A DNA stretch of 64,000 bases from Thermaerobacter marianensis (GCA_020724425.1 DYGY01000006.1:1-64000); one strand, 5' to 3'. Positions 24,673 through 35,832 are shown, counted from the first letter of the stretch. Numbers and translations are program-made. The notes: generated by a model from the sequence alone, not told the origin.

Positions 24673-27600
24673 ATGCTGATAGATGTTAACAATTTTGACT
24701 CTATCAGAATCGGTCTGGCATCCCCTGAGCAAATTCGCCAATGGTCCAAGGGTGAGGTTAAGAAGCCAGAGACCATCAATTATCGAACTCTAAAGCCCGA
24801 AAGAGAAGGTCTATTCTGTGAAAAGATCTTTGGACCCACAAAAGACTGGGAATGTCACTGTGGTAAGTATAAGCGAGTGAGATACAAGGGTGTTGTTTGT
24901 GATCGTTGTGGTGTAGAAGTTACTCAGTCCAAGGTTCGTAGAGAGAGAATGGGTCATATTGAGTTAGCCGCTCCGGTCTCTCATATCTGGTATTTCAAAG
25001 GTATTCCTAGCCGGATGGGGCTCTTGCTTGATATGTCTCCTAGAGCTTTAGAAAAGGTACTTTATTTCGCATCTTATCTGGTGATTGATCCAGGTGAGAC
25101 ATCTCTAATGGATAAGCAAATTCTTTCTGAGAATGAATACAGGGAATACCGGGAGAAATATGGTAATGCTTTTAGGGCTTCTATGGGTGCTGAAGCAGTT
25201 CAGGAAGTATTAGAAAAGATTGACCTAGATCAGTTAGCTAAAGAGTTGCGGCAGGAGATTGAAGTTAGCAGTGGTCAAAGAAAGATTAGAGCTGTGCGTA
25301 GGTTAGAAGTGGTTGAGTCGTTCAGGAAGTCGGGTAATCGTCCTGAATGGATGATTCTAGAGGTTATCCCTGTTATTCCTCCTGATTTACGGCCGATGGT
25401 TCAGCTTGATGGTGGACGTTTTGCTACTTCAGATCTAAATGATCTTTACAGAAGAGTTATTAACAGAAATAATCGCTTGAAGCGGTTATTGGATTTAGGA
25501 GCACCCGACATTATTGTTCGCAACGAAAAGAGGATGTTACAGGAAGCAGTTGATGCACTTATTGACAATGGTCGTAGGGGTCGTCCTGTAACCGGACCCG
25601 GTAACCGTCCTTTGAAATCACTGAGTGATATGTTAAAAGGTAAGCAGGGGCGTTTCCGTCAGAATCTTCTAGGTAAGCGTGTTGACTACTCTGGACGTTC
25701 AGTAATTGTTATTGGTCCTGAACTACAGATGAATCAATGTGGTCTACCTAAGGAGATGGCTCTTGAACTCTTTAAGCCATTTGTAATGAAGAAACTTGTT
25801 AAGGATGGCAAGGCACACAATATTAAGAGTGCTAAAAGAATGGTGGAAAGAGTACGGGATGAGGTCTGGGATGTCCTAGAGGAAGTAATTAAAGAGCATC
25901 CTGTGCTTCTAAACAGAGCTCCTACACTGCATAGATTGGGTATTCAGGCTTTTGAACCAACCTTGATTGAGGGTAAGGCTATTAAGATTCATCCTCTTGT
26001 CTGTACTGCATATAATGCTGACTTTGATGGAGATCAGATGGCGGTTCATGTACCTTTATCTGTGGAAGCTCAAGCTGAAGCACGTATCCTGATGCTTTCT
26101 ACTCAGAATATCTTGAACCCTAAAGATGGTAAGCCAGTAGTGACACCTACTCAGGATATGGTTTTAGGTATATATTATCTAACCCTAGATAGAGAAGGTG
26201 CAAAGGGTGAAGACAGGTATTTTGCTGATGCTGATGAAGCGGTTATGGCTTATGAGAATAAAGTGATTGATTTACATGCTATGATTAACATCCGTGTTAA
26301 TGGTCAATTAATGAATACCACTATTGGTAGGGTGATTTTTAATGAGGCGCTACCTAAGGATATGAAATTTGTTAACAAGGTTGTTGACCGTGGTGAGTTA
26401 GGTAGGATTGTCGCTAATTGTTATCGCAAGTATGGTAGCACTGAGACTGCCAAGATGCTTGATGATTTAAAGAAAATAGGTTTCAATTATGCAACAAAAG
26501 CAGGTACTACAGTCGCTATTGCCGATATTATTGTTCCAGAAGAGAAAAAAGAGTTGTTGGCTAGCGCTGAAGCAAAAGTTGAGCAAATCGAAGAGCAGTA
26601 TAGGAGAGGCTTGCTGACCTTTGATGAAAGATATCAGAAGATCATAGATATTTGGACACAGACTAAGGATAAGCTAACAGAGGTGCTGATGCAGAGCTTA
26701 GATAGATTTAATCCTATCTATATGATGGCTAACTCTGGTGCTCGTGGTAACATTGGTCAGATTTCTCAGTTAGCAGGTATGCGTGGTTTGATGGCTGATC
26801 CTTCTGGACGAACGATTGAGTTGCCTGTTAAGGCTAACTTCCGTGAAGGTTTGACGGTGCTTGAGTACTTTACATCGACTCACGGTGCTCGTAAGGGTTT
26901 GGCTGATACAGCTTTAAGAACTGCTGACTCAGGATACCTTACAAGAAGACTAGTTGATGTTTCTCAGGATGTTATTGTTCGTGAGGAAGATTGTGGTACC
27001 AAAGAAGGTATCAAGGTCAGAGAAATTAAGGACGGTACCGAGATTATTGAGGTCCTGCAAGACAGAATTATCGGTAGAGTAACTGTTCATGATATAGTTG
27101 ATCCAGCAACAGGAGAGGTTATTGTTGATGCAGGGCAGGAAATCTCAGAGGATGCTGCTGAAGAAGTTGTCAAGGCAGGTATTGAAGAAGTCGAAATCCG
27201 CTCTGTTCTGGCCTGTAAGTCACGTTATGGTGTATGTGCCAATTGTTATGGCCGTGACTTGGCCACTGGTAGGAAGGTTAATGTGGGTGAAGCTGTAGGA
27301 ATTATAGCAGCACAGTCCATTGGTGAACCAGGTACTCAGCTAACAATGCGTACATTCCATACCGGTGGTGTTGCTGGTGATGACATTACCCAGGGTCTAC
27401 CAAGGGTAGAGGAGCTTTTTGAGGCTAGGAAACCTAAAGGTCAGGCAGTTATCAGTGAGGTATCTGGCAGACTAGAGATTACTGAGGTCCGTGGCAAGAG
27501 AGAAGCTCGAGTTATTAATGATGAAGATGGTTCTTTTGAAACCTACACTATCCCATATGGTGCTAGACTTAAGTTGACAGATGGTGACCGTGTGGAAGTC

Positions 27601-28155
27601 GGTGCTGAGTTAACTGAGGGTTCCATTAATCCTCATGATTATCTAAAGATTAAGGGGCCGGCATCTGTACAGCTATACTTGTTGCAGGAAGTGCAACGTG
27701 TATATCGTTTGCAGGGTGTAGATATTAATGATAAGCATATTGAGGTTATCATTAGACAAATGATGCGTAAGGTAAAGATTGAGGATCCCGGCGATACCGA
27801 TCTATTACCAGGAGGTATGGTTGATATCTTTGAGTTTAGTGAGGCTAATGCTGCAATAGAGGCTAATGGTGGCAGAAGGGCCACTGCCAAGACATCACTT
27901 TTGGGTATTACCAAGGCGTCCTTGGCTACAGATTCATTTCTGTCAGCAGCTTCATTCCAGGAAACAACAAGGGTCCTAACAGAAGCATCGATTAGAGGTA
28001 AGACGGATCCGTTGTTAGGTCTGAAGGAAAACGTGATCATTGGTAAGTTAATTCCAGCGGGTACTGGAATGAGGAGATATCGCAGTATTCAGCTGGTCTT
28101 TGATGAAGAACCTGAGACAGAAGCTGAGACAGAAGTAGTGTATGAAGAAGTCTAG
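24673..28155 (+). CDS. rpoC: RNA polymerase beta' subunit
   Basis: Catalytic beta' subunit, about 1160 aa. N-terminal zinc site C61, C63, C76, C79; active-site [12 protein letters not shown] with three magnesium-binding aspartates near 449-453; second zinc site with [13 protein letters not shown]; trigger-loop region [19 protein letters not shown] 24673 (MLIDVNNF) is preferred to ATG 24631, because homologues begin there and GAAGGGG lies just upstream; the upstream alternative adds 14 residues. It ends with an acidic tail and is followed by a U-less hairpin. Confidence 0.97.
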   Translation: MLIDVNNFDSIRIGLASPEQIRQWSKGEVKKPETINYRTLKPEREGLFCEKIFGPTKDWECHCGKYKRVRYKGVVCDRCGVEVTQSKVRRERMGHIELAAPVSHIWYFKGIPSRMGLLLDMSPRALEKVLYFASYLVIDPGETSLMDKQILSENEYREYREKYGNAFRASMGAEAVQEVLEKIDLDQLAKELRQEIEVSSGQRKIRAVRRLEVVESFRKSGNRPEWMILEVIPVIPPDLRPMVQLDGGRFATSDLNDLYRRVINRNNRLKRLLDLGAPDIIVRNEKRMLQEAVDALIDNGRRGRPVTGPGNRPLKSLSDMLKGKQGRFRQNLLGKRVDYSGRSVIVIGPELQMNQCGLPKEMALELFKPFVMKKLVKDGKAHNIKSAKRMVERVRDEVWDVLEEVIKEHPVLLNRAPTLHRLGIQAFEPTLIEGKAIKIHPLVCTAYNADFDGDQMAVHVPLSVEAQAEARILMLSTQNILNPKDGKPVVTPTQDMVLGIYYLTLDREGAKGEDRYFADADEAVMAYENKVIDLHAMINIRVNGQLMNTTIGRVIFNEALPKDMKFVNKVVDRGELGRIVANCYRKYGSTETAKMLDDLKKIGFNYATKAGTTVAIADIIVPEEKKELLASAEAKVEQIEEQYRRGLLTFDERYQKIIDIWTQTKDKLTEVLMQSLDRFNPIYMMANSGARGNIGQISQLAGMRGLMADPSGRTIELPVKANFREGLTVLEYFTSTHGARKGLADTALRTADSGYLTRRLVDVSQDVIVREEDCGTKEGIKVREIKDGTEIIEVLQDRIIGRVTVHDIVDPATGEVIVDAGQEISEDAAEEVVKAGIEEVEIRSVLACKSRYGVCANCYGRDLATGRKVNVGEAVGIIAAQSIGEPGTQLTMRTFHTGGVAGDDITQGLPRVEELFEARKPKGQAVISEVSGRLEITEVRGKREARVINDEDGSFETYTIPYGARLKLTDGDRVEVGAELTEGSINPHDYLKIKGPASVQLYLLQEVQRVYRLQGVDINDKHIEVIIRQMMRKVKIEDPGDTDLLPGGMVDIFEFSEANAAIEANGGRRATAKTSLLGITKASLATDSFLSAASFQETTRVLTEASIRGKTDPLLGLKENVIIGKLIPAGTGMRRYRSIQLVFDEEPETEAETEVVYEEV

Positions 28156-28161
28156 ATTTTT

Positions 28162-28192
28162 GAATGGGTGTGGGCTTTGCCTTCACCCATTC
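28162..28192 (+). terminator. 9-bp hairpin after rpoC (no U tract)
   Basis: GAATGGGTG (28162-28170) pairs with CACCCATTC (28184-28192), 13-base loop; no T run follows. It lies between rpoC and a strong promoter, so it may end the rpoBC transcript. Confidence 0.6.
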
Positions 28193-28220
28193 TCACCTAA
28201 ATAATTTATTATGGTTCTAG

Positions 28221-28249
28221 TTGACACTGTATATTGCGAATGCTACAAT
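28221..28249 (+). promoter_or_regulatory. SigA-type promoter of the ybxF-rpsL-rpsG-fusA-tuf unit
   Basis: TTGACA at 28221-28226 and TACAAT at 28244-28249, 17-base spacer. Transcription would begin near 28256, giving a leader of about 58 bases. Confidence 0.87.
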
Positions 28250-28267
28250 ATAGGAGTGTCTTTGACG

Positions 28268-28306
28268 GGGTATGCAAAACCCTATTAGAACAGCGATTAT
28301 AGGGGG
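28268..28306 (+). promoter_or_regulatory. Candidate ribosome-binding-site hairpin in the ybxF leader
   Basis: CCCTAT (28280-28285) can pair with ATAGGG (28299-28304), which contains the ribosome-binding site of ybxF (AGGGGG, 28301-28306). GGGT (28268-28271) can instead pair with ACCC (28279-28282) and release it. Mutually exclusive short helices; a role in autoregulation is inference. Confidence 0.45.
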
Positions 28307-28313
28307 ATGACCG

Positions 28314-28598
28314 ATGTCACTGGAGCAGTTAGCTACAGCTATTAATAAGGCCATCGGGACCAAACAAACGTTAAAGGCCGTAGATGGTGGATATGCAGAT
28401 AAGGTTTATGTAGCTCAAGATGCTGAACCTCATGTAACACGCAATCTCTTGAAGCTTTGTGAAGAAAGAGGCTATTTGGTAGAACTTGTTCCATCAATGC
28501 GTGAGTTAGGTAAAGCGTGTGGCATTGAGGTTGGAGCAGCTTCAGCAGCAATAATTAAAATAGATCAGAAAAATGATGGCGGGAAGGAGGTGCCGTAA
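28314..28598 (+). CDS. ybxF: L7Ae-family K-turn RNA-binding protein
   Basis: 94-aa member of the L7Ae/L30e/S12e/Gadd45 family, similar to Bacillus YbxF, which binds kink-turn RNAs. Family features: [31 protein letters not shown] and the RNA-contact stretch [12 protein letters not shown]. Located between rpoC and rpsL, its normal place in Firmicutes. Its stop overlaps the rpsL start (TAATG). The targets in this organism are unknown; its own leader has switch-like complementarity. Confidence 0.94.
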   Translation: MSLEQLATAINKAIGTKQTLKAVDGGYADKVYVAQDAEPHVTRNLLKLCEERGYLVELVPSMRELGKACGIEVGAASAAIIKIDQKNDGGKEVP

Positions 28599-28978
28599 TG
28601 CCTACAATTAGTCAGTTGGTACGTAAAGGAAGAAAAGATGTAGAAAAGAAGTCCGATGCTCCTGCATTAAGAGGTAATCCTCAGCAGAGAGGTGTTTGTG
28701 TACAGGTTAGAACTATGCAGCCTAAGAAACCAAACTCCGCGCTAAGGAAAATTGCTAGGGTAAGGTTAACCAACGGAATGGAGGTTACAGCCTATATTCC
28801 CGGGGAAGGACATAACTTGCAGGAACACTCTGTGGTGTTGGTGAGGGGTGGGCGTGTTAAGGATCTACCTGGTGTACGCTACCACATTGTCAGAGGAACA
28901 TTGGATGCTTCAGGGGTCAATGATAGAATGCAGGGAAGGTCCAAATACGGCACAAAGAGACCTAAGGTTAAGAAGTAA
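28598..28978 (+). CDS. rpsL: 30S ribosomal protein S12
   Basis: Decoding-site protein, 126 aa. The conserved [10 protein letters not shown] loop (about 41-50) contains the lysine where streptomycin-resistance changes arise, and it looks wild-type; [12 protein letters not shown] is the second conserved loop. The ribosome-binding site AAGGAGGTG lies inside the end of ybxF. It overlaps ybxF by one base. First of the str-type unit rpsL-rpsG-fusA-tuf. Confidence 0.98.
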   Translation: MPTISQLVRKGRKDVEKKSDAPALRGNPQQRGVCVQVRTMQPKKPNSALRKIARVRLTNGMEVTAYIPGEGHNLQEHSVVLVRGGRVKDLPGVRYHIVRGTLDASGVNDRMQGRSKYGTKRPKVKK

Positions 28979-29030
28979 TCTAAGTGGCAAAAACACACTA
29001 GCAAAGCTCTCTATAGAGAATTATAAAGCT

Positions 29031-29052
29031 ATCCTCGTGAGGGAACGAGGAT
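29031..29052 (+). promoter_or_regulatory. Hairpin in the rpsL-rpsG gap
   Basis: ATCCTCGT (29031-29038) pairs with ACGAGGAT (29045-29052), loop GAGGGA, followed by TTTGG. In other bacteria this gap holds the S7 repressor site; whether this hairpin does so is unknown. The gap is 139 bases and otherwise holds nothing recognisable. Confidence 0.4.
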
Positions 29053-29117
29053 TTTGGCCTGTAAGGATTATGCTGGTGTTAAGGTATATATCATGCCGAT
29101 TAGAGAGGGGGAGTTAG

Positions 29118-29588
29118 ATGCCTAGGCGTGGACATATTAGTAAGAGAGCAATATTACCAGATCCAGTCTATAACAGCGAATTAGTAGCACGTTTTGTTAA
29201 CAAGATTATGGTTGATGGTAAGAAGGGTTTGGCACAACGCAACTTATATACAGCCATGGATTTAATTGCTGAGAGAACTGGTAAAGATCCATTAGAAGTC
29301 TTTGAAACTGCAGTTAAGAATGTTATGCCAGTAGTTGAAGTAAGGTCTCGCAGGGTTGGTGGTGCAACTTATCAGGTCCCTGTTGAAGTTAGATCTGTTC
29401 GCAAAACCAGTTTGGCTTTGCGCTGGTTAGCTCAATATTCAGCTCAGAGGAATGAACGTACACTAGCAGAGAAACTAGCCGGTGAGCTAATAGATGCAGC
29501 AAATGGTGCAGGTGGAGCATTTAAGAAAAAGGAAGACGTACACCGTATGGCAGAGGCAAACAGGGCATTTGCTCATTACCGGTGGTAA
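29118..29588 (+). CDS. rpsG: 30S ribosomal protein S7
   Basis: Primary binder of the 16S 3' major domain; organises the small-subunit head. [10 protein letters not shown] at the N-terminus, the RNA-contact [13 protein letters not shown] (about 80-92) and C-terminal [11 protein letters not shown] are diagnostic. 156 aa is normal. GAGGGGGAG precedes the ATG. In many bacteria S7 represses its own operon. Confidence 0.98.
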   Translation: MPRRGHISKRAILPDPVYNSELVARFVNKIMVDGKKGLAQRNLYTAMDLIAERTGKDPLEVFETAVKNVMPVVEVRSRRVGGATYQVPVEVRSVRKTSLALRWLAQYSAQRNERTLAEKLAGELIDAANGAGGAFKKKEDVHRMAEANRAFAHYRW

Positions 29589-29636
29589 GAGGAGAGTTAA
29601 GTTTAATGAGATTAGAAATGAAAGGAGGTTTGGTTA

Positions 29637-31724
29637 ATGCCTAGACAGTATGCCTTAGAAAAAACGAGAAACATTGGTATTGCTGCTCACATTGATGCAG
29701 GTAAGACAACTACCACAGAACGCATTCTTTTCTATACAGGTAAACTTCATAGACTTGGTGAGGTACATGATGGTGCCGCTACTATGGACTGGATGGTCCA
29801 GGAACAGGAGCGAGGCATTACCATAACCTCTGCAGCGACAACCTGTTTTTGGAAAGAACATCGAATAAATATTATCGACACGCCCGGGCACGTGGACTTT
29901 ACGGTAGAGGTAGAAAGATCTTTACGTGTTTTGGATGGTATGGTTGGTGTTTTCTGTGCTAAGGGTGGAGTGGAGCCTCAGTCTGAGACTGTATGGCGCC
30001 AGGCAGATAAGTATGGAGTACCACGTATAGCTTATGTAAATAAAATGGATACCGTTGGTGCTGATTTCTTGCGTGTTGTTGAGCAGATTCGTGAAAGATT
30101 ATCTGTCAACTCTGTAGCAATACAGTTACCAATAGGTGCTGAAGATAGCTTTACTGGCATTATTGATATAATTGAGCAAAAAGCATTCTACTACTCAGAA
30201 GAAACTGGAACACGCATCGAGGACAGAGAAATCCCTGAGGATATGCAGGATTTAGTTGATGAGTACCGTGAAAAACTTGTTGAAGCTGTAGCTGAAGTTG
30301 ATGAAGAGCTCATGATGAAGTATCTTGAGGGTGAAGAAATTTCTACTGCTGATATTAAAGCTGCACTTCGTAAAGGTACTCTGGAAGTTAAGATTGTACC
30401 TGTAGTTTGTGGATCTTCCTATCGCAATAAGGGTGTTCAGCTGCTGTTAGATGCAGTTGTTGACTATTTGCCAGCACCTACAGATGTCGCTGACATTAGA
30501 GGTACTGATCCAGACACTGGTGATGAGGTTGTCAGACACAGTTCTGATGATGAGCCTTTTGCAGCTTTAGCTTTTAAGGTTGCAACCGATCCTTATGTAG
30601 GTAAGTTAACATTCATTCGTATATATTCTGGTGTACTAAAGTCAGGATCTTATGTTTTGAATGCCAACAACGATAAGAAGGAAAGAGTTGGACGTCTGCT
30701 AAAGATGCATGCTAATCACCGAGAAGAAGTTACCGAGGTTTATGCAGGTGAAATTGCTGCAGTGGTTGGTCTAAAGGCTACAACAACCGGTGATACCCTC
30801 TGTGTAGAAGATAATGTAGTTGTTCTTGAGTCAATGGAGTTTCCTGAGCCAGTTATTTCTGTGGCTATTGAACCTAAGACTCAGGCTGATCAGGATAAGA
30901 TGAGTGAGTCCTTGATCAAACTCGGTGAAGAGGACCCGACATTTAAGGTTCGTACCGATGAAGAAACAGGTCAAACCATTATTTCTGGTATGGGTGAGTT
31001 GCACCTTGACATTATTGTTGACAGAATGCTAAGAGAGTTTAAGGTAGCTGCCAATGTTGGTAAGCCACAGGTTGCCTACAAAGAGACTATTACCAGACCT
31101 GTTAAAGCAGTTGGTAAGTATGTCAAGCAGAGTGGTGGTCGTGGTCAGTATGGACACGTTGTGGTTGAGTTTGAACCTCTTGAGCCAGGCAGTGGCTTCG
31201 AGTTTGTTAACAAGATTGTTGGTGGAACTGTACCTAAAGAATATATCCCTGCTGTTAATGCAGGTATTGAAGAGGCCATGCAGGCTGGTGTGGTAGCTGG
31301 TTATCAGATGCTTGATTTGAGAGCTACACTTGTTGATGGTTCATATCATGAGGTTGACTCTTCAGAAATGGCCTTTAAGATTGCCGGTTCTATGGCATTA
31401 AAGGATGCTGCACCAAAGGCTGGCGCTGTTATCCTTGAACCATTTATGAAGATTGAAATTGTTGTTCCTGAGGAATACATGGGTGATGTTATTGGTGACT
31501 TGAATTCTAGAAGAGGTAGAGTTGAGGGCATGGATGCTCGATCAGGCAGTCAGGTCATTCGTGGGTATGTGCCACTTTCCGAAATGTTCGGTTATGCAAC
31601 AGACTTGCGATCAAAGACCCAAGGTCGTGGCAACTATTCGATGCAGTTCTCCCACTATGAACAGGTACCAAAGAGCATTGCTGATGAGATTATCAGTAAA
31701 GCGCAGGGTAAACTGGATAATTAA
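29637..31724 (+). CDS. fusA: Elongation factor G
   Basis: Translocation GTPase, 695 aa, complete. G1 AHIDAGKT (near residue 17), switch [12 protein letters not shown]3 DTPGH, G4 NKMD, G5 region GSSY. Domain [17 protein letters not shown], domain [23 protein letters not shown] precedes ATG 29637. It is followed after 33 bases by tuf copy 2, the usual str-operon order. Clearly the housekeeping copy compared with the paralogue at 2-1771. Confidence 0.98.
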   Translation: MPRQYALEKTRNIGIAAHIDAGKTTTTERILFYTGKLHRLGEVHDGAATMDWMVQEQERGITITSAATTCFWKEHRINIIDTPGHVDFTVEVERSLRVLDGMVGVFCAKGGVEPQSETVWRQADKYGVPRIAYVNKMDTVGADFLRVVEQIRERLSVNSVAIQLPIGAEDSFTGIIDIIEQKAFYYSEETGTRIEDREIPEDMQDLVDEYREKLVEAVAEVDEELMMKYLEGEEISTADIKAALRKGTLEVKIVPVVCGSSYRNKGVQLLLDAVVDYLPAPTDVADIRGTDPDTGDEVVRHSSDDEPFAALAFKVATDPYVGKLTFIRIYSGVLKSGSYVLNANNDKKERVGRLLKMHANHREEVTEVYAGEIAAVVGLKATTTGDTLCVEDNVVVLESMEFPEPVISVAIEPKTQADQDKMSESLIKLGEEDPTFKVRTDEETGQTIISGMGELHLDIIVDRMLREFKVAANVGKPQVAYKETITRPVKAVGKYVKQSGGRGQYGHVVVEFEPLEPGSGFEFVNKIVGGTVPKEYIPAVNAGIEEAMQAGVVAGYQMLDLRATLVDGSYHEVDSSEMAFKIAGSMALKDAAPKAGAVILEPFMKIEIVVPEEYMGDVIGDLNSRRGRVEGMDARSGSQVIRGYVPLSEMFGYATDLRSKTQGRGNYSMQFSHYEQVPKSIADEIISKAQGKLDN

Positions 31725-31757
31725 TTAACCCCAAGATATTAAGGAGGCTACAAAAAG

Positions 31758-32945
31758 ATGGCTAAGCAGAAGTTTGAGCGGACAAAGCCGCACGTAAACG
31801 TAGGTACAATTGGTCACGTAGATCATGGTAAGACTACTCTAACAGCAGCAATCACAAAGGTATTGGCTGCAAAGGGTGGAGCCCAATTCACCGCCTATGA
31901 TCAGATTGATAAGGCACCAGAGGAGAGGGAGCGTGGTATTACCATCGCCACAGCTCACGTAGAGTATGAGACAGATAATCGTCACTATGCTCACGTAGAT
32001 TGCCCTGGTCACGCTGACTATGTAAAGAACATGATTACTGGAGCAGCCCAGATGGATGGAGCTATTCTGGTAGTATCAGCAGCAGATGGTCCAATGCCCC
32101 AGACAAGAGAACACATTTTGTTGGCCCGTCAGGTAGGTGTACCAGCAATGGTAGTGTTCTTGAACAAAGCAGACATGGTTGATGACCCAGAGTTATTGGA
32201 GTTAGTAGAGTTAGAGGTAAGAGAGTTGCTATCAAGCTATGAGTTCCCTGGAGATGATATACCGATAGTAGCTGGTTCAGCATTGAAGGCTCTTGAAGGG
32301 GATGCGGATGCAGAGAAGGCAATCGAGCAGTTGATGGCAGAGGTTGATGCCTATATCCCAACACCTGAGCGTGAAGCAGATAAGCCATTCTTGATGCCAA
32401 TTGAGGATATCTTCAGCATCACCGGTCGTGGAACAGTAGCAACCGGACGTGTTGAGAGAGGTACCGTCAAAGTTGGTGAAGAAGTCGAGATAGTTGGTAT
32501 GAGTGATGAAGTACGTAAGACAGTTGTAACCGGTGTTGAGATGTTCCGTAAGCTACTAGATCAAGCAGTTGCTGGTGATAACATTGGTGCTTTGTTACGT
32601 GGTGTAGATAAGGATCACATTGAGCGTGGTCAGGTATTGGCTAAGATAGGTTCAATTAAGCCTCACACCAAGTTTGATGCAGAGGTATACGTATTGAGCA
32701 AAGAAGAAGGTGGACGTCACACTCCATTCTTCAATGGCTATCGTCCTCAATTCTACTTCAGGACAACAGATGTAACTGGTACAGTTGATCTACCTGAAGG
32801 TGTAGAGATGGTTATGCCTGGTGACAACATTAAGATAGAAGTTAACTTGATTACACCAATTGCTGTCGAAGAAGGTCTACGTTTCGCTATTCGCGAAGGT
32901 GGCCGTACAGTTGGCGCTGGTGTCGTTACAGCCATTAAGGAATAA
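31758..32945 (+). CDS. tuf: Elongation factor Tu, copy 2
   Basis: Same 395-aa protein as the copy at 15972-17159, with [13 protein letters not shown] and NKAD motifs. One silent base difference was found (T at 32912 against C at 17126). The last shared codon is followed at once by unrelated sequence, and upstream the match ends just beyond AAGGAGGCTACAAAAAG. This is the operon copy after fusA. Downstream is an 11-bp U-less hairpin and then the S10 gene cluster. Confidence 0.98.
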   Translation: MAKQKFERTKPHVNVGTIGHVDHGKTTLTAAITKVLAAKGGAQFTAYDQIDKAPEERERGITIATAHVEYETDNRHYAHVDCPGHADYVKNMITGAAQMDGAILVVSAADGPMPQTREHILLARQVGVPAMVVFLNKADMVDDPELLELVELEVRELLSSYEFPGDDIPIVAGSALKALEGDADAEKAIEQLMAEVDAYIPTPEREADKPFLMPIEDIFSITGRGTVATGRVERGTVKVGEEVEIVGMSDEVRKTVVTGVEMFRKLLDQAVAGDNIGALLRGVDKDHIERGQVLAKIGSIKPHTKFDAEVYVLSKEEGGRHTPFFNGYRPQFYFRTTDVTGTVDLPEGVEMVMPGDNIKIEVNLITPIAVEEGLRFAIREGGRTVGAGVVTAIKE

Positions 32946-32963
32946 GAAAAAATATCAAGCATA

Positions 32964-32991
32964 TTAGTGGGAGCTAGGCTGCTCCCACTAA
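32964..32991 (+). terminator. 11-bp hairpin after tuf copy 2 (no U tract)
   Basis: TTAGTGGGAGC (32964-32974) pairs with GCTCCCACTAA (32981-32991), six-base loop; TCCCCAC follows rather than T residues. No promoter is evident before rpsJ, so readthrough into the S10 cluster is likely. Confidence 0.6.
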
Positions 32992-33031
32992 TCCCCACAG
33001 AGAGGGATGCTTGTGCGAGGAGGGAAGCGAA

Positions 33032-33340
33032 GTGGCCGGACAAAACATCCGAATCAAGCTCAGAGCTTTCGATCATAGTGTTTTAGACCAATCGGCAGAG
33101 CGCATTGTCGACACGGCCAAGAGGACGGGAGCTCGGGTTTCCGGGCCTATCCCGCTGCCCACGGAGAAGCACGTCTACACAGTGTTGACGGCACCCAATG
33201 GCGAAAAGGATATTCGTGAGCAATTTGAAATGCGTACACACAAGAGGTTAATAGACATACTAGAGCCTACACCAAAGACAGTTGATGCTTTGATGCGTTT
33301 AGACTTGCCAGCAGGTGTGGATATTGAGATTAAGCTCTAG
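33032..33340 (+). CDS. rpsJ: 30S ribosomal protein S10 (NusE)
   Basis: Small-subunit head protein that also acts as NusE in transcription antitermination with Nus[22 protein letters not shown] split near residues 6-26 and RTHKRLIDI later are typical. 102 aa from GTG 33032, which is preceded by GAGGAGGG; the longer frame upstream is not supported by homologues. First gene of the S10-spc supercluster. Confidence 0.97.
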   Translation: MAGQNIRIKLRAFDHSVLDQSAERIVDTAKRTGARVSGPIPLPTEKHVYTVLTAPNGEKDIREQFEMRTHKRLIDILEPTPKTVDALMRLDLPAGVDIEIKL

Positions 33341-33376
33341 AACTGTCGTGAACCAGGGAACGAGGAGGTGGCAGAG

Positions 33377-34006
33377 ATGGGTAGAGCGTTGCTCGGAAAG
33401 AAGTTGGGCATGACTCAAATATTCGATGGTGAAGGGAATGTTGTTCCCGTTACTGTTCTGCAGGTTGAACCCAATGTTATTGTTTTGAAGCGAACAAGTG
33501 TTAAAGATGGTTATGAAGCTATTCAGTTAGGGTATGGTCAGATTAAACCCCAACATGTAAATAAACCAATGCAGGGTCATTATGCAAAGGCAGAAGTTAA
33601 GCCTCGCAAACTTCTTCGTGAGTTTAGAGTAGAGGATGCCGGACAGTATGAAGTTGGTCAGGAGCTTGCTGTAGATACTTTCAAAGAAGGTGACCTCGTT
33701 GATGTCTCAGGTAAGTCTAGAGGTAAAGGATTTGCCGGTGTAATCAAGAGACACGGTCACAGCCGAGGACCAATGTCACATGGTTCTAAGTATCATAGAG
33801 GTGTTGGTTCTATGGGAGCTTCTGCGGATCCCTCCCGTGTATTTAAGGGTAAGAAGTTACCCGGACGTATGGGTGGTAAGAAGGTAACTGTTCAAGGTCT
33901 TGATGTTGTTAGAGTAGATGTTGAACGCGATCTCCTGTTAGTCAGGGGCTCTGTACCTGGAGCAAAGGGCTCCTATGTTACCATCAAGGAATCTGTCAAG
34001 GCTTAA
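33377..34006 (+). CDS. rplC: 50S ribosomal protein L3
   Basis: Early-assembly protein near the peptidyl transferase centre. N-terminal LLGKKLGMTQIFDGEGNVV and the central RGKGFAGVIKRHGHSRGPMSHGSK loop (seen in parts near 117-140) are diagnostic. 209 aa from ATG 33377, spaced correctly from GAGGAGG; GTG 33368 lies on the ribosome-binding site and is rejected as start. Second gene of the S10 unit. Confidence 0.97.
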   Translation: MGRALLGKKLGMTQIFDGEGNVVPVTVLQVEPNVIVLKRTSVKDGYEAIQLGYGQIKPQHVNKPMQGHYAKAEVKPRKLLREFRVEDAGQYEVGQELAVDTFKEGDLVDVSGKSRGKGFAGVIKRHGHSRGPMSHGSKYHRGVGSMGASADPSRVFKGKKLPGRMGGKKVTVQGLDVVRVDVERDLLLVRGSVPGAKGSYVTIKESVKA

Positions 34007-34044
34007 AGACAGAATGATTGACAGGAGAAAGGAGGAGAGTAGTT

Positions 34045-34671
34045 ATGCCAAAGGTTGCTTTATATAATCGTCAGGGCGAGACAGTTGGTGAAATCGAACT
34101 GAATGATAATATTTTTGCCACAGAGGTTAATGAGAGTTTGATTCATGATGTGGTTGTAATGTATCAGGCTAACCAGAGAGTTGGTACTTCATCAACTAAG
34201 ACTCGTGCTATGGTTCGTGGTGGTGGACGTAAGCCCTGGCGGCAAAAAGGAACTGGACGTGCTAGAGTTGGAACCATTAGGTCTCCATTGTGGCGTGGCG
34301 GTGGTATAATTTTTGGACCACAGCCTAGGGACTTCAGTTATACAATGCCCAAGAAAGCAAGAAGACAGGCTTTAAGGTCAGCTCTATCTGCTAAGGTAAA
34401 TGGGAATCAACTTATAGTTCTTGATGAGTTAAGCATGGATAAGCCAAAGACTAAAGAACTAGTTGAGGTGTTGAAAAACTTAGGTGTTGCAGAAGATAAA
34501 ACTCTTGTAGTCTTACCCGAAGGTAATTACAATGTGGTACTTTCTGCAAACAATTTACCTAAGGTGGATGCGGCGGATGCTGCTAGCCTGAATGTTTATG
34601 AGGTAGTGAATCATGCAAAGCTTGTTTTGACTAAAGATGCATTAGCTAAGATTGAGGAGGTGCTTGCCTGA
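34045..34671 (+). CDS. rplD: 50S ribosomal protein L4
   Basis: Lines the nascent-peptide tunnel; in E. coli it also represses the S10 operon. KTRAMVRGGGRKPWRQKGTG (about 53-72) is the long tunnel loop where macrolide-resistance changes map, and GGGIIFGPQPRDFSY follows. 208 aa from ATG 34045 with GGAGGAG upstream. It overlaps rplW by one base (TGATG). Confidence 0.97.
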   Translation: MPKVALYNRQGETVGEIELNDNIFATEVNESLIHDVVVMYQANQRVGTSSTKTRAMVRGGGRKPWRQKGTGRARVGTIRSPLWRGGGIIFGPQPRDFSYTMPKKARRQALRSALSAKVNGNQLIVLDELSMDKPKTKELVEVLKNLGVAEDKTLVVLPEGNYNVVLSANNLPKVDAADAASLNVYEVVNHAKLVLTKDALAKIEEVLA

Positions 34672-34961
34672 TGGATGCTCGTGATATTATCATCAAACCG
34701 GTGATCTCTGAGAAGAGTCTAGCGGATGTATCCGAGGGCAGATATACCTTCGTTGTTCATGTTAAAGCTAACAAGACTCAGATCAAAAAAGCTATTGAAG
34801 AGATCTTCAAGGTTGAGGTAGAGAAAGTTAATACTGTTCGTGTTAGAGGCAAACTCAGAAGAATGGGTAGAACTCAGGGATATACAGCTAGCTGGAAGAA
34901 GGCTGTAGTAGTTCTTAAGCCCGGACAGAGGATTAAGCAATTTTTTGATGACATAAGTTAA
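34671..34961 (+). CDS. rplW: 50S ribosomal protein L23
   Basis: Tunnel-exit protein and docking site for SRP and trigger factor. DIIIKPVISEKSL at the N-terminus and VNTVRVRGKLRRMGRTQGYT are typical. 96 aa. ATG 34671 overlaps the rplD stop; GAGGTG is inside the end of rplD, so the two are translationally coupled. Confidence 0.97.
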   Translation: MDARDIIIKPVISEKSLADVSEGRYTFVVHVKANKTQIKKAIEEIFKVEVEKVNTVRVRGKLRRMGRTQGYTASWKKAVVVLKPGQRIKQFFDDIS

Positions 34962-34998
34962 GAGGTTTTAGAAAGACCCGAATAAGGAGGGAACAGTT

Positions 34999-35832
34999 AT
35001 GGCGGTGAAAAAGTTTAAGCCGACCTCCCCGGGCCGTAGAACGATGACCGTTCAGGATTTCAGTATCCTAACTACCAATAAGCCAGAGAAATCTCTGGTT
35101 GAAAAGCTCAGCAAGAAGGCCGGTAGAAACAATCAGGGACGTATCACCGTACGGCATCAAGGTGGAGGACATAAGCGCAAATATCGCATAATTGATTTTA
35201 AGCGTGATAAAGACGGTATTCCCGCTAAAGTCGCCAGTATTGAATATGATCCAAATCGCTCGGCGCATATTGCCCTCTTGAATTATGCGGATGGCGAGAA
35301 GAGATATATTTTAGCTCCAATTGGCTTAGAAGTAGGTCAGAAGATTGAATCAGGAGCCGATGCAGATATTAAGGTTGGTAATGCACTACCATTAAGGAAT
35401 ATTCCTGTTGGTACCATTATCCACAATATTGAACTAAAGCCTGGTAAAGGCGGGCAATTGGTTCGTTCTGCAGGTGTAGAAGCTCAGTTAATGGCCAAAG
35501 AAGGGGACTACGGTCATGTCCGTATGCCTTCTGGAGAAGTACGCTTAATTCATTTGAGTTGCCGGGCCACTGTAGGTCAGGTGGGCAATGTGGAACATGA
35601 GAACATTGTTATTGGTAAAGCGGGTCGTGCCCGTTGGATGGGAGTTAGACCGACTACGCGCGGATCTGTTATGAATCCTGTTGATCACCCACATGGTGGT
35701 GGTGAAGGTAGGGCACCAATCGGTCGTCATCCTGTGACACCGTGGGGTAAGCCAGCACTAGGTAAGAAGACTCGTAAAAAGGGCAAAGACTCTGATAAGT
35801 ATATTGTCCGTAGTCGTCACCGGAAAAAATAG
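34999..35832 (+). CDS. rplB: 50S ribosomal protein L2
   Basis: Large primary rRNA-binding protein near the peptidyl transferase centre. C-terminal [20 protein letters not shown] contains the conserved histidine needed for activity; RTPTTRG-like [13 protein letters not shown] precedes it. 277 aa, normal. AAGGAGGG precedes ATG 34999. Followed by rpsS after 18 bases. Confidence 0.98.
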   Translation: MAVKKFKPTSPGRRTMTVQDFSILTTNKPEKSLVEKLSKKAGRNNQGRITVRHQGGGHKRKYRIIDFKRDKDGIPAKVASIEYDPNRSAHIALLNYADGEKRYILAPIGLEVGQKIESGADADIKVGNALPLRNIPVGTIIHNIELKPGKGGQLVRSAGVEAQLMAKEGDYGHVRMPSGEVRLIHLSCRATVGQVGNVEHENIVIGKAGRARWMGVRPTTRGSVMNPVDHPHGGGEGRAPIGRHPVTPWGKPALGKKTRKKGKDSDKYIVRSRHRKK

